From the NCBI GenBank assembly GCA_021613535.1, contig CP075492.1, positions 1,860,001 through 1,924,000 of the forward strand: a stretch of 64,000 nucleotides of DNA, given 5' to 3'. The notes under the pieces are model-generated. The model had not been told where the DNA came from. It worked only from the letters and a program-made list of their open reading frames with translations, and did not search any database. Position numbers and translations under genes: made by a program. Shown here piece by piece: positions 32,612 through 43,091 of this stretch (positions are counted from its first letter, which is position 1; every line of letters starts with the position of its first letter). The stretch is from Adineta vaga (lineage: Eukaryota > Rotifera).

Positions 32612-32660
32612 TGAGGGTGTGGGTGTAAAATAAAGATGAAAACCCACACCCACACCCTTT
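32612..32660. repeat. Telomere-like hairpin repeat, copy m
   Basis: GAGGGTGTGGGTGTAAAATA, AAGATGAAAA, then CCCACACCCACACCC. Nearly the same element as copy k (29654), including the non-telomeric spacer. Confidence 0.8.
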
Positions 32661-33515
32661 TTTCTTAAAATAATATTTTAGTAAGTGAGAATGAACTGAC
32701 AATGAAAACTAACATCTTTTTTACCTTCTTTTCATCTAAATATAACTATCTATTGTGCACGTAAGTAGTTTTCACTCTTAGGAATATTTTTATATTGTGG
32801 AATAGAAAATACATTGTCATGAGTAAACGAAATAAAAATCTCATTAAGAAGAAATAATACCATCTTGTGTCTACTTTAACTAGTCGAAATCTATTATCTA
32901 TTTGTTAAAAATTTCTTTTTATAGTATAGTAATACAGAGTGCAAAGACAAAATCAATAATTTTTTATGTTCTGATAAAAACGGTGACAATGTGCAATAAA
33001 TTAATTTCATAATTATAAAAAACGTTTTAATTCTCTTTTACAATATTTTTTTCTCGCATGTGTATTATTTGAGATTTATATTTTAAATAATTCAGTTCTC
33101 AACTTATTATCATTATAGAGATACAAGTATTATCAATATCAACCAAACAATCGAAAAGATTTCTGAAATATATTAGAATTTAGAGAGAAATAGTTGACAT
33201 AATAATAGCTACTCTAATCTGATAAGTTCAAAAATTCAAAAAATAACTTTTCTGTTTTAAGAAAAGTTTTTATATAGTTTAAAAAGAATAGTATTTTAAT
33301 TATCTGAGAGGTTACTCAATTAAAAAGGAAGTTACTTCCTTTTGTTCGTATATTCTATTGTTTCTAAAAGTTGCATTTATAAAGAGAACAACAAATTATA
33401 TATATATATATATATATGTATTTATTATTTGCTTTTCTTTTTCATAACGATGTTGACAAATGAAAGAGTATGAAAAATAAATAAGGGAGCAAAAGCTACC
33501 TACAGCACATACATG
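32661..33515. other. Intergenic with TA microsatellite
   Basis: Very AT-rich. A (TA)n tract lies at 33396-33418. No coding frame recognised. Confidence 0.4.
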
Positions 33516-34154
33516 TTACTTCCTTGAAAGCATTTCAATAGGACTTGAAATTGATTCATATATTGTTTTATAACGTCGATTATAATAATATAAACTATAT
33601 TGACACATTGATCCAAATCTTGGTAATGTACATTTATAAACAAGTTTTTCTTTTAAAGATACATCATTGGATTCCAAATAATATTGATATTCTTGAATGA
33701 TATCAATTGCTACTGACCATTGATATAATTCTGCACTTGAAATATTCTTTTTTGCAAGATCATTAAAAGAAAATCTATTTGATGAATATTTATCTTAAAC
33801 TCGATCAGAAAATTTTAATGATGATTCACTCATGCACCAAGATAAGATGTCTCGACTGACACTTCTTCGCTTGACATTTGCATTAAATCGTAAACAATTA
33901 TATCGTAGACCTCTTTCATCAAATGAATCAATATTTATTTCATCACTAAAATAAAGATTTCGTTGTGATACACTTGAAACACAGTGTAAGAAAGTCAGAT
34001 AGAGAATATATTTTAGGTGAAAGATCATTTGATTTGATGAATAAAAACGAAAGTATCCTACGTTGATATAAGTACCATTTGGCGTCAATCCATTAAAACA
34101 TATCTTTTCATTAATAAACCCGTTCATTCCGTTTTCATAAACATAAAACGTCAT
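33516..34154 (-). pseudogene. N-terminal fragment of an LDLa/EGF/7TM receptor
   Basis: The reading frame gives 'RGLRYNCLRFNANVKRRSV' and 'SWCMSESSLKFSDRV'. After an in-frame TAA near 33795 it continues in the same frame as 'FSFNDLAKKNISSAELYQW', 'IIQEYQYYLES' and 'YKCTLPRFGSMCQYSLYYY'. The last part matches residues ~100-175 of the 15777-20588 receptor ('FTFEQLYEQGVTSEQLYFL', 'YRCTLPKFGSKCQYSLDTY'). The frame ends at a TAA (33516-33518) before any LDLa module. It is the complement of the C-terminal fragment at 25936-26303, though they are 7 kb apart and on opposite strands. Confidence 0.8.
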
Positions 34155-35239
34155 TGCTGACGCACAAAAAATCTTTTTCTATACTTCCTTTGTTAGACAT
34201 TTGCAGATGATAAAAATGGTTTCAGACACAAAATACATATTGATGCTCATCTGCTAGGATAGTTTCTAAGTAGAGATTTTGAATGACGTAAGAGGTTTTA
34301 TTAAACATTTTAAGCTCATTTTCATAGTTTTTGCTCCAACAATAAAAAGGTTTTTTCGGAATTTATCGAAAAATGAATAAGAAATAAATTTAAAATTTTT
34401 CCAATTTCAATTAATCGGCTGATTGTTTTTGATTACGAAGTGAAAATATGTTGAAAATATTCGTAGTTCTTATTCATAAATTAACAATTTCTACGACAAA
34501 AGTATTTTCAAATGAAAAATAATTTGATCGATTTTATTCAGAAAAGAGGAGTAGCTGCCTAAGTCGACTTATAATGTAGGTGTAGAACTCCTAATACATT
34601 TCTACGTATATCTAGGAATAGATTTTGTTATTCTCTTTTCTCAAAGAAATGGTTATAACGTCATGAAGACAGTCGTTAAAATGCTAAAAGTTTGTTTTAA
34701 CTAGGTGTGTGACAGTTCCATATCAGTTCACACAACTGAACTGTCTGAGCAGTTTCTGAATTTCCAATAGTTGATCAGCTATAGAAAAACTAATCCAAAG
34801 CCGATATATTTGGGTTGATCTTGAGGGTGTGATCGATAGTGAGGAGCTCGAATTTCATGTTTGCTTTACTTAATTTATTAATTATTAGCTCGGTGCGAAT
34901 TAGGGGTGTCAACGTTCCCCATTCCCAAGCGTTGCATTCTGAGGAATAAAACAGATTTCAGATAACATTGTATAGCATTTTCCCAAACACAACTAAGGTA
35001 TTGAGATATAACTGTCTACAACCTTAAGCAAATCCATCATCGGTTTCCTGTTCCGGGAATGAGAACGCTTCATGCGTTCCTCGTTCTTCTTTCTGCGTTC
35101 TTGAACGGAGAACGTCACTGAATCTTTTACTTTTTCAAAGGAGAAGACACATTTCACTCTTTTTTTGTACTCAAAAAGTGAGTACTCTACTAGAATCGAT
35201 CAGTGTGGCCGTCCGGCCGTTTACACGATAAATTTCGAT
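34155..35239. other. Intergenic with a short telomere-like border
   Basis: AT-rich. At 34819-34832 CTTGAGGGTGTGAT matches the left border of the hairpin family without a right half. No gene. Confidence 0.4.
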
Positions 35240-35765
35240 AGAAGAATCGGAACGTAGGTAAAGTTAACACTATATTCAAGTACTTCTTGTCCAGATTCGC
35301 CTGTGAACCTGTGTTGGCTTTCAGGAAGATTGTGTTGGATGCGCAATTTAATGCTGTATCGAATGGTATCAAATTTGATGGTGGTCATCGTCCAAAAAAT
35401 AAAGTTTTTGGTAAAAAAACCGAGTTTTTCACCCAGTTTTTAAAAAAACAACATTTGTATTTCTTGTCCAGATTCGCTCTATGACTTGTTTTGGCTTTAA
35501 AAACGGTTGTGTTGGTTTCAGGATTCAATTCTATATCGAATGATATTATTTTCGATAGAGCTTCTCGCGCAAAGAAAAATCGGTTCACCCACACACCCAA
35601 CACCCTCACCCTCACCTCCGATAACCCCGCTGAAAGTAATATCATTCGATATAGAATTGAATTCTGAAACCAACACAACCGTTTTTAAAGCCAAAACAAG
35701 TCATAGAACGAATCCGGACAAGAAATACTTGAATATGGTGCTAACTTTACCTACGTATTTTTTAC
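35240..35765. mobile_element. Composite inverted-repeat (foldback) element with telomere-like centre
   Basis: The left arm 35458-35551 (TTCTTGTCCAGATTCGCTC .. TTCTATATCGAATGATAT) is the near-perfect reverse complement of 35638-35727. The right arm extends to about 35760 (GCTAACTTTACCTACGTA), matching a second, more diverged left copy at 35240-35375 (ACGTAGGTAAAGTTAAC). The centre (35586-35628) is a C-rich telomere-like tract (CACCCACACACCCAACACCC). No protein is encoded. It may be a foldback MITE or a nested insertion. Confidence 0.75.
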
Positions 35766-36596
35766 GTATATGTAGTTTGGCGGTTCGAATGATGTATGAT
35801 AACAGAAGAAAGCTTCTAAAACAGAAGACTTGAAGGGTTTGGGACGAAGGAGTGTCATTAACATGTTCTACGTGCGAGAAAAATTCCTTAATTCCAGATT
35901 TTACTCTAAAATCTTGAATTATCTGGAAAAATATAAAGGGTTCGTTTTTTCATTGCTGCTTGATATTTTGAAGATTTCTCAGCTAAAACTTTATCAAAAT
36001 TCGATTTAAAGTAGATATTCGGAATCTACTCTCACGATCTGCTTTGCCTACTGACCGGGCGTTACGTAGTACCCTGACCATCAAGATAGTTGAGATGGAT
36101 GTGATGTGGATTTCTTGTAACGAGATGGTCCGACCAAATTCACTTGAATTCCTCACGTTTCGGAAGATATAGTTTGGATATAGGGTAACGAGATCGGCTG
36201 ACGAAGTCAATTTCATTATCCTACTGAGTATCAAGACGTTCAGCTCTGGATACCTAGTCTAATGCTATTATGATAGCTAGACTCCTTTTTCAATCTGTCT
36301 CTGTTTATCATATAATGTACAACTATGTGCTTCCTTTTCGTCATAAAAATTATAAGAAATAATATTAGTTTAGGTTAGATTTTATCAAACAAAGTACAAA
36401 TGTTCTTATTATCAAAAATAATCTTCGTAGTTAGCCAATCATATGAGTTTTTCTTTCTCTTAATAATTATATTTTGCAGAGAGAAAAACTGAAGGAAAAG
36501 GATATAACAAATGTTCATTTTATTCTTTTCTTTGTTGCTGACAGAAGTTCAAATCGTCGTCCGAAAGACAACTGAAGATATCATCGACAGATTAGC
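35766..36596. other. Intergenic, nothing recognised
   Basis: An 83-codon minus frame at 35983-36234 has no recognisable motif. The 36.0-36.2 kb stretch is less AT-rich than its surroundings. Confidence 0.4.
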
Positions 36597-38023
36597 ATGA
36601 AGTCTGCTACAAATCAATCCAATATTTTCTCATTCAACACATTGTAATTCATATAGAATTCGAATTGAAAACGAACTGATTAATATTTGTTGTAGGAGAA
36701 AAAACCTGGGAAAGAAACGACTTGTATGGTTGACTATTGGTATAATTATAGTGATTGTAGCAGCTATTATTATTCCAGTAACACTTGTTCTGACGAAGAA
36801 GAGTAGCACAACATTGGCAACTGCTGAGACAACAGCGAATAGCGCATCAACTATTGCAACGGAAATAATCAAGACAACAGCTACCAGCAAAGGTAAGTAT
36901 GTCTATAGAAATTACTAAGAATGGTATTCTAAATGAAACTGTAGCCTGGGCGCAACTTAATCAAATGAATCAGATACGAATATTTCACACAGCATCATTA
37001 TTGATCGACGGAAGAGTTTTAGTAACTGGTGGTGAAGGCGGACAATCATGGCCTTTGAATAGTGCTGAGTTATTTGATCCAGACACAGGAATATGGTCTC
37101 TCGTGAATCCCATGAATTTCCATCGAGAAAGACATACAGTGTCTGTACTGAAAGATGGAACAGTTTTAGTCACGGGTGGTTTAAGCGGGAAAAATTCTCT
37201 TGTTAGTTCAGAAGTATTTCATCCAAACAATCAAACGTGGACAATAACAGATGACATGAATGAGAAAAGATGTGGGCATACAGCAACTGTATTATCGGAT
37301 GGTAGGGTATTAGTTACTGGTAGAGGTGAGAGTACAGATAGGTAATTTCGTACAAGACTAAACAATGGTACTTTGACTGATTCAGTATGTAAAATTTCAT
37401 TTTAGTGCCGAAATATATGATCCACTCAATAGAACATGGACAAAAACTGTAAACATGGCACGACCGCGACAATGGCATCAAGCTTCTATGTTACAAGATG
37501 GCAAAATCTTGGTTACAGGAATAAGCCCAAACGTCGTACATGCAAATATAGATCACTATAAGGATATGGGATGTAACGCTGAAATATATGATCCAGTCAC
37601 AGAAACATGGATGAATATAACTAATATGCATGTTTCACGATATTACCATACAGCAACAGTATTATTAGATGGAAAAGTATTGGTCGCTGGTGGAGTTTCT
37701 ACTCTTGACATGAAAGCTGCAGAACTGTATGATCCAGAAACTGGGAAATGGGCACAAACTAGTAGTTTAAAGACTGGAAGAGGAGTTCATAGAGTATTAT
37801 TATTAGCAAGTGGACATATTTTAGTTACTGGTGGTTTAAATTTGCGATTTGAGACAAAAAGGTTGAACTATATGATCCAATCAGTAAAACATGGTCCCTG
37901 ATCGATGCTATGAATTGTGGTAGATATGGCCATACACTATTGGCATTAAGGAATGGAGCAGTGTTGGCTATTGGGACTACACGATGGAATATTTCATGTG
38001 ATGCTGAACTCTTTTCACCATGA
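36597..38023 (+). CDS. Membrane-anchored Kelch-repeat protein, with a frameshift in the last blade
   Basis: Four exons: 36597-36643, 36696-36892, 36945-37341 and 37406-38023, with introns of 52, 52 and 64 bp. Exons 1-2 encode a basic start ('LRKNLGKKRLVW'), a TM helix ('LTIGIIIVIVAAIIIPVTLV') and a Thr/Ser-rich stalk ending in phase 1. Exons 3-4 encode about six Kelch blades ('HTASLLIDGRVLVTGG', 'AELFDPDTGIWS'). In the last blade, near 37857 (an A5 run), one base is missing. The frame then hits a stop at about 37901, while the next frame continues correctly ('VELYDPISKTW' .. 'CDAELFSP') to the TGA at 38021-38023. With one base restored the product would be 419 residues. It may be an assembly error or a real late truncation. 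Confidence 0.85.
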
Positions 38024-38325
38024 AACTCAAACATCAGTAATTTGTTTATCAACTGCTTTCAGACACTTTATCAGTTTAATTAAACCTCGTTTCTTTTGTG
38101 CTTTGCAACCATCATTGCTTATAGTTTGAACTTTACTTTCTATTCAATAATTCGTATATATATGAAGAGGAAACGGGGTGAGGGTGAGTTTGAAAATAGG
38201 ATTAAAAAGAAACTTTAATTAGAAATCTTCTCATTTGCTCACGATACAATCTAATCAAGTCCATTTAAGGTATCCACGGCGATATACTTAGATAAATATG
38301 AAAAACTTATCCAAAAAGATCATAA
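38024..38325. other. Gap with a weak G-rich tract
   Basis: AT-rich. ACGGGGTGAGGGTGAG at 38174-38189 faintly resembles the telomere-like arms. Confidence 0.35.
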
Positions 38326-38396
38326 ACTCAAAGCAGGACTCGAACGCACATCTTCCGATAACCGGTCGGCTATTTCACCAATTAAACTATTTGATT
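38326..38396 (-). tRNA. tRNA-like sequence, probable pseudo-tRNA or tRNA-derived SINE head
   Basis: On the minus strand the 71 bases have an A box (TAGTTTAATTGG) and B box (GCGTTCGAGTCC) at normal spacing. A cloverleaf can be drawn: acceptor stem AATCAAA/TTTGAGT (6 of 7 pairs), D stem GTTT/AAAT, anticodon stem with 4 of 5 pairs, loop CCGGTTA. Position 33 is C instead of the invariant U, the T stem is weak, and the implied anticodon GGT is not a normal eukaryotic choice. It is therefore unlikely to be a working tRNA. No SINE tail was identified. Confidence 0.5.
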
Positions 38397-38475
38397 TTCT
38401 CTTCTGTTAATTAACAAATAATGTTCGTCGTTTCGATTCACAGAATCGTAGGCGGCGAGACCTAAGGCTGGCTAT

Positions 38476-38600
38476 GCTTGAGGGTGTGTGTGTGGGTTTG
38501 GGTGTGAATGTGAGTATGGGTGTGGGTGTGCGTTGAGAGAGGAAGAGACAAGGACACTCATACCCACATCTACCCACACCCACACCCACCCACACCCACG
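38476..38600. repeat. Telomere-like hairpin repeat, copy q (largest)
   Basis: Starts GCTTGAGGGTGTGTGTGTGG, continues as about 60 bases of TGTGGG variants, has an AGAGAGGAAGAGACAAGG centre, then about 50 bases of C-rich ACCCAC units ending CACCCACG. It is the longest copy and could form a stem of over 40 bp. It lies between the tRNA-like sequence and the helicase remnant. Confidence 0.8.
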
Positions 38601-38718
38601 AAACCTCTAAAAAGTTTAGAATTCGTTGGAAACTGCGAAACCCTCTAAAGTTTGCATTTGATCTCGAAAACGTTTCGACAAGGTCTTCATTTTCGACTAA
38701 CACCTTTTTTATTTTCAG

Positions 38719-39003
38719 TGTGCACTCCCTTTAGTTCCAGCCTATTGCATCACCACACATAAAAGTCAAGGACAAATATTGGAGAAAGTTGTCATCGATC
38801 TCAAGTTGCCAAGCGAGACCGACGCCAATGCTGCAGTCTATGTGCCTTTGTCCAGAGTAAAACGATTAACAGATCTGGTCTTTTTACGGCACTTCGAATA
38901 CAAAGTTTTGCTGATCAAACCAGCGTCATCTCAAGTAGCTGAAATTGAAAGACATGATCAGTTGTACGACGGAACAAAGAGTCGCTTTTCTGAATGGTTC
39001 TGA
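38719..39003 (+). pseudogene. C-terminal piece of a Pif1/Helitron-type helicase
   Basis: Behind an acceptor-like TTTTCAG (38712-38718) the frame reads 'CALPLVPAYCITTHKSQGQ', then 'AVYVPLSRVKRLTDLVFLR', ending at a TGA. 'THKSQGQTL' and 'YVALSRV' are the last helicase motifs (V/VI) of Pif1-type superfamily 1B enzymes, including those in Helitrons. No Walker A region lies upstream; instead there is a telomere-like repeat. It is a captured or stranded 3' exon. Confidence 0.75.
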
Positions 39004-40294
39004 TCGCTGTATTGTAAAAGTTTTGCATGTGTAGTTTACTTTTCTTTCACTGACTTCGCATTTTTCTCCTTGTTGTAGCGATAGCTGTGTAGATACCGGT
39101 AGACTTGGTTTTTTCTTCAAAAAAGAATGTCCATTCTCTCAATTTCTCAGCACTTACGAGAGAGACTTATTAGGCTCTGTATCATTCTGTTTCATAAAGT
39201 ATGAATAAAAGTTTTTAGCCCACGTAGTAAACACATCTACATCTTTCTAACGAGGGGAAACAGTGCATCTATCAGGTTCTTCATCAAAATAACCTAATTA
39301 CTTTGTCATCATCATGAAGAACGAGAATGAATCATTTGCATGTTTCAATCATTCTCTGACGATTGAGCGACAGTCGAGGGTCAAGCGAATCGCCTCGATG
39401 ATCGTTACTTGTACTTAGGGCATACCATGAGTAGTGGCGATGTTATCTCAATTCTATATAAATAGCTTGAGGATATTATCTTTTTATATAGACTGATAGT
39501 AAAAACGAAACTCTACATTCTTATGCTATTTGATCATTAGTTTTCTTATACTTTTCTATTCTTTTATACAAGTAACGTTCGTCGGAGGACTAGCTCAGCG
39601 CTTCCTCGTAGAAATGGCCTTTCTCAATCAAATTTCGAAAATCAATGGAAATGTACGTAGCCCTATGTGTTTCGATTATGTTTCTGGAGATATTTCTGTT
39701 CAGCATATTAAATAGGAGATGGTCGAATTCACAGGAGTTTCATGGCGAAAGTTTCTTTGCTCCCCAAAAATCTTTTGCATACTTTCAAAAAAAATGTTTT
39801 TCTAAAAGAAGTAGTTCTTTCTTCAAAAAGTACATTCTTAAAAAAATTTTAAAAAACTAACATCAGATTCGAGTTCCTCGACCCTGATAACCCCTCGACC
39901 AACCCTTGGCAGAGGGAATCCTTTTTATTTTCATGTTATTTTTCGACCTATCAGTGAGTGCGGACATACAGGCAAGCAATCAGACAATTTACGTTTGCTA
40001 GACTCTTCTCTACGAGAAAGAGAAAAAGTACCCTTTAGTAATCTTTTGAGGAGTATCCGAGGCTGCCCTTTCGTATACCCTTACAGGTCTTTCTTTTCTA
40101 CGATTGCATTATCTTCCTTGGAGTACATCTTTCGTTGTTTGACTCAGCTATCTGACATATGATCATTAAGATAATTTCCACTCAATGTATCTTTCTCCTT
40201 GTCTATTTATATTGCGTATTCTTCCTTAAATAAAGTGGAATATAGTCGTGCACGAATAACTATACTTAACTGTTCTTGAAAAGTTGTTAAGACC
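39004..40294. other. Intergenic, nothing recognised
   Basis: Small overlapping frames on both strands without motifs. No repeats of clear structure. Confidence 0.4.
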
Positions 40295-40345
40295 AGGAGG
40301 AAAAAGCGGATCTCTGGATCCGCTTTTTTCCCATGGTTGTGTGGA
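40295..40345. repeat. GGATCCGC palindrome
   Basis: AGGAGGAAAAAGCGGATC, TCT, GGATCCGCTTTTTTCCC: an almost perfect 17-bp-arm palindrome. The half-site recurs at about 6229, 8314 and 41770. Confidence 0.65.
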
Positions 40346-41160
40346 CGAGTGAGTCAGGGCGAGTGCTTAGGCGAGGGAGTAAATGTCTTGATCACTATAT
40401 ACGATTTGAGAGAAGAAGCTGAAGGATTTCTCCCTACGGAATTTTTTCTAACTGCTATTTGACTGAATTTGCATATTATCTATACGCCAAAGCCTGACAA
40501 ATTTATAGAAAAAAGAAAACATTCTCTCCGTTTTCAAAGAGAAACGTTCAATTTCATCAAAGTTTTCAAGGACAGTTAGTCGTTATCTGGGATCTGCAGA
40601 ATCTTTTTCTCCGATATTATTTCCCTTCCAAATGAGCCCAAAATGAAAGCTCTGCATACCCACACTCACAATTTATCAAAAGCGATAGGACTTGAGTGAA
40701 ATAGGTTAATTGCATGAGATTAACGTTCCAAAGCTCTCTTCAACTCGATTTTCATCATGTTTCTTGCTCCAAAGAAAGGACCGTGCCGAAGGAAAAAGAG
40801 TATAACCCACACAAAATGAGGTAATAACACAGTCAAAGGGGTTCATGACGATGATAGCTAAAGCTACTAATTATAAATTCTGGAGGACTTCTATCAGGTC
40901 TGAAAAATTTCCACAGACCATGACAAGTATTCATTTGAATATTTTTTTCTCAGAAACGTTACATTTCCTACAAAAAAAGCTCCTGATATTCATTGTGTCT
41001 TTAGCTATAATCATATTAAAATGTAAACTGAAACAATTTGCTTCCGCATCCTGCTTAAAAATTTTTAACATTTCTATTATGCTGTGTTGCTCCAACCTAC
41101 TCATATTTGATATTGTTTTGTTCAAAATTAATTTTGATAAAGGAAGCGAATTTATTGTTT
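40346..41160. other. Intergenic, nothing recognised
   Basis: A hydrophobic 109-codon plus frame (40845-41174) has no motif and overlaps an opposite frame. Not called. Confidence 0.4.
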
Positions 41161-41420
41161 TTATTTATGCATGATTGCAATGTTGTGTTTTGTTGCAGAT
41201 GTTCGAATAAAAACGTTGCATTCACTTAATTGTGTTGGCGAATAAGACTTCAATATAAATGCGCATTCTTTTTCATTAGCACATAAGATACTTTTTTTAA
41301 CTGTGACGCGTTCGTAATCAATTAAGATTAGCATTTGACCAACAAAAAAAATTTCTTTATCTGACTTACACAAGACAGCGTCAAAAAAAGGTAATGATAT
41401 GTAGATTAGGAACGATTTTT
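41161..41420 (-). other. Possible C-terminal exon of an unrecognised gene
   Basis: The minus frame ends at a TAA just below 41165 and reads 'EIFFVGQMLILIDYERVTVK', 'SILCANEKECAFILKSYSP' and 'CNVFIRTSATKHNIAIMHK'. It looks like real protein sequence with even amino-acid use. I do not recognise the family, and no upstream exon is evident. It may be a gene remnant. Confidence 0.3.
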
Positions 41421-41764
41421 ATTGAGTTAATGAGACATACAAAAACATTAAAAACTGTCATAGCGTTGAATATGGTTGTGTTAACTTGTTGGAAATTGAT
41501 TTAGAATGATAATGATAGACTGAAGTTTTAGGATTAAGAATTTGAATAATTTTTTCCCTTTGTTCTCACATTTCCTTTTTATTTGGATATGCTTAATTAC
41601 TGAGAAATGCAAAGAAAAGTTGAGAGAAAACAGATGTTACTCGAGATAGAGAATTCCAAATTATATATGTGAAGATTAATGGTAAGTGTATTTGCTTCTA
41701 TGCAGAAGAGAGAAAAACTTTTACAGAAATATATAAAATATTCAGATAGATAGTGAGCAAACTA

Positions 41765-41865
41765 AGGACAAAAAAGCGGATCTTGATGAATCATAGTAGA
41801 TCCTGCTAGATCCTCATGGTTTCTAAGATTTGCCAGGATCCAAATTTTCCTCCTTGCACTGAACA
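41765..41865. repeat. Degenerate GGATCCGC-type element
   Basis: Begins ACAAAAAAGCGGATCTTG, has several GATCCT repeats, and ends AGGATCCAAATTTTCCTCC. The inverted ends correspond to those of the elements at 8283-8345 and 40295-40345. Confidence 0.5.
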
Positions 41866-41999
41866 ATATTAATATAGAAGATGTTAGTACTTTGGAAAAA
41901 AAGAGTTTTCCGAACCACCAAGAAAGATTTTGCGTATGTTTCAAAGCTTCCAATTGTGTCAAAAGTCTGAAAAAACAGAACATCAGAAGAGACAGAATC

Positions 42000-42450
42000 T
42001 TTATTCGTTCGGCATTTTATCCACAGGCTGAGCCTTTTTTTAGTTCGGTTCAATAGAAAAGGGTTTTGTAGAAAAAGACGAAACCCTTGGAGGTTCATAT
42101 AAAAATCCAGTGAAACCATTAGAGATCAGTATGACACCATTTTTTTCTCTACAGAACTTAAAAATGGTTCTGTAGGAGATGGTTCTACCGGCAGGTAAAA
42201 TTCTGAACAATTGAGGTTTTTGTCGATTTTGATGCTCGTTGTTTTGGAACTTTTGACATAAATGGAAGCTTTTGGTCTTCTGCCGAACCTTTTTTGAGGG
42301 TTCAGGAAAGCTCCTTTATTTTTTTCTGAGCATAAGAACAAATACTTCAGAGCAGTCACCAATTTCAAAAGAAAAATTTTGGTACTATCATACATTGAAG
42401 GCTTTGTTTCTTCCAGAGTTAGTCTTTCATTTGCCATTCAGTTGTAAGAA
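42000..42450. repeat. Degenerate palindromic stretch related in wording to the 58.4 kb foldback
   Basis: Contains AAGGGTTTTGTAG .. GACGAAACCCTT and GGTTCTGTAGGAG .. CTACAGAACT-type inverted pairs, with GAAACCCTT and GGTTC motifs like those in the foldback at 58457-58813. Frames are open in pieces on both strands but encode nothing recognisable. Probably an old, broken copy of a foldback element. Confidence 0.4.
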
Positions 42451-43091
42451 GTACTTCGTCAACATATGTTGGTAATGTTAACGTTCCAGTAAAGGTCTTT
42501 GGATCTAATTTTTTTAGAAATATTAGCATACAAAAATTGGTGATACATAGGTTCACTATCCTGAGATATGCATGTTCCAATTTTTACGAAGTTTCGTCGT
42601 TGACAAATAGTTTTGACTATACAATACAGTATAAAACAACTGTCCAATACTTACGTTAGAAATGGCAATGATATTATTAGATGGATTTATTTCTAGTAGA
42701 AACTGATGAACAAATCTACTGAGTATATATACATATCAGATGCTCTTGCAATAGAAATAGCCATAGAAAGGTGCTTTGTTGTCTTTATCTTTCTTCCTAT
42801 ACATCTCTTTTTATTAGGAGAAATGAAGGCAAGAATTTTGACATGAAAATTGAGTTTGTAGCATTTTAAATAAATGATATTGTTCATAAACAAACTAGTC
42901 ATCCTCTGTTCATCATGATCCTATCAGGATAATGTTGAAAAAGTGATTTCAAATAAGAGATTTCTTTGTGATCATAGTGCTATGACATTTGATGATAACA
43001 GTCAAATATAATGGATAACTTTTGTATCAATTATTGAAACAATTCTCTATTTAGATCAACATAAAATTTTGATTTCTAAATACTGTCAAAG
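42451..43091. other. Gap upstream of the three-module gene
   Basis: AT-rich, presumably promoter. An in-frame stop lies just before the ATG at 43092, supporting that start. Confidence 0.4.

Noticed and set aside
32019-38600. A true chromosome end or telomere array
   Set aside because: The TGTGGG tracts are short, imperfect, interstitial, occur in both orientations and are flanked by unique sequence.
40845-41174. Hydrophobic 109-codon frame
   Set aside because: Isolated, Ile/Leu/Phe-rich as expected for random AT-rich DNA, and overlapped by an opposite frame.
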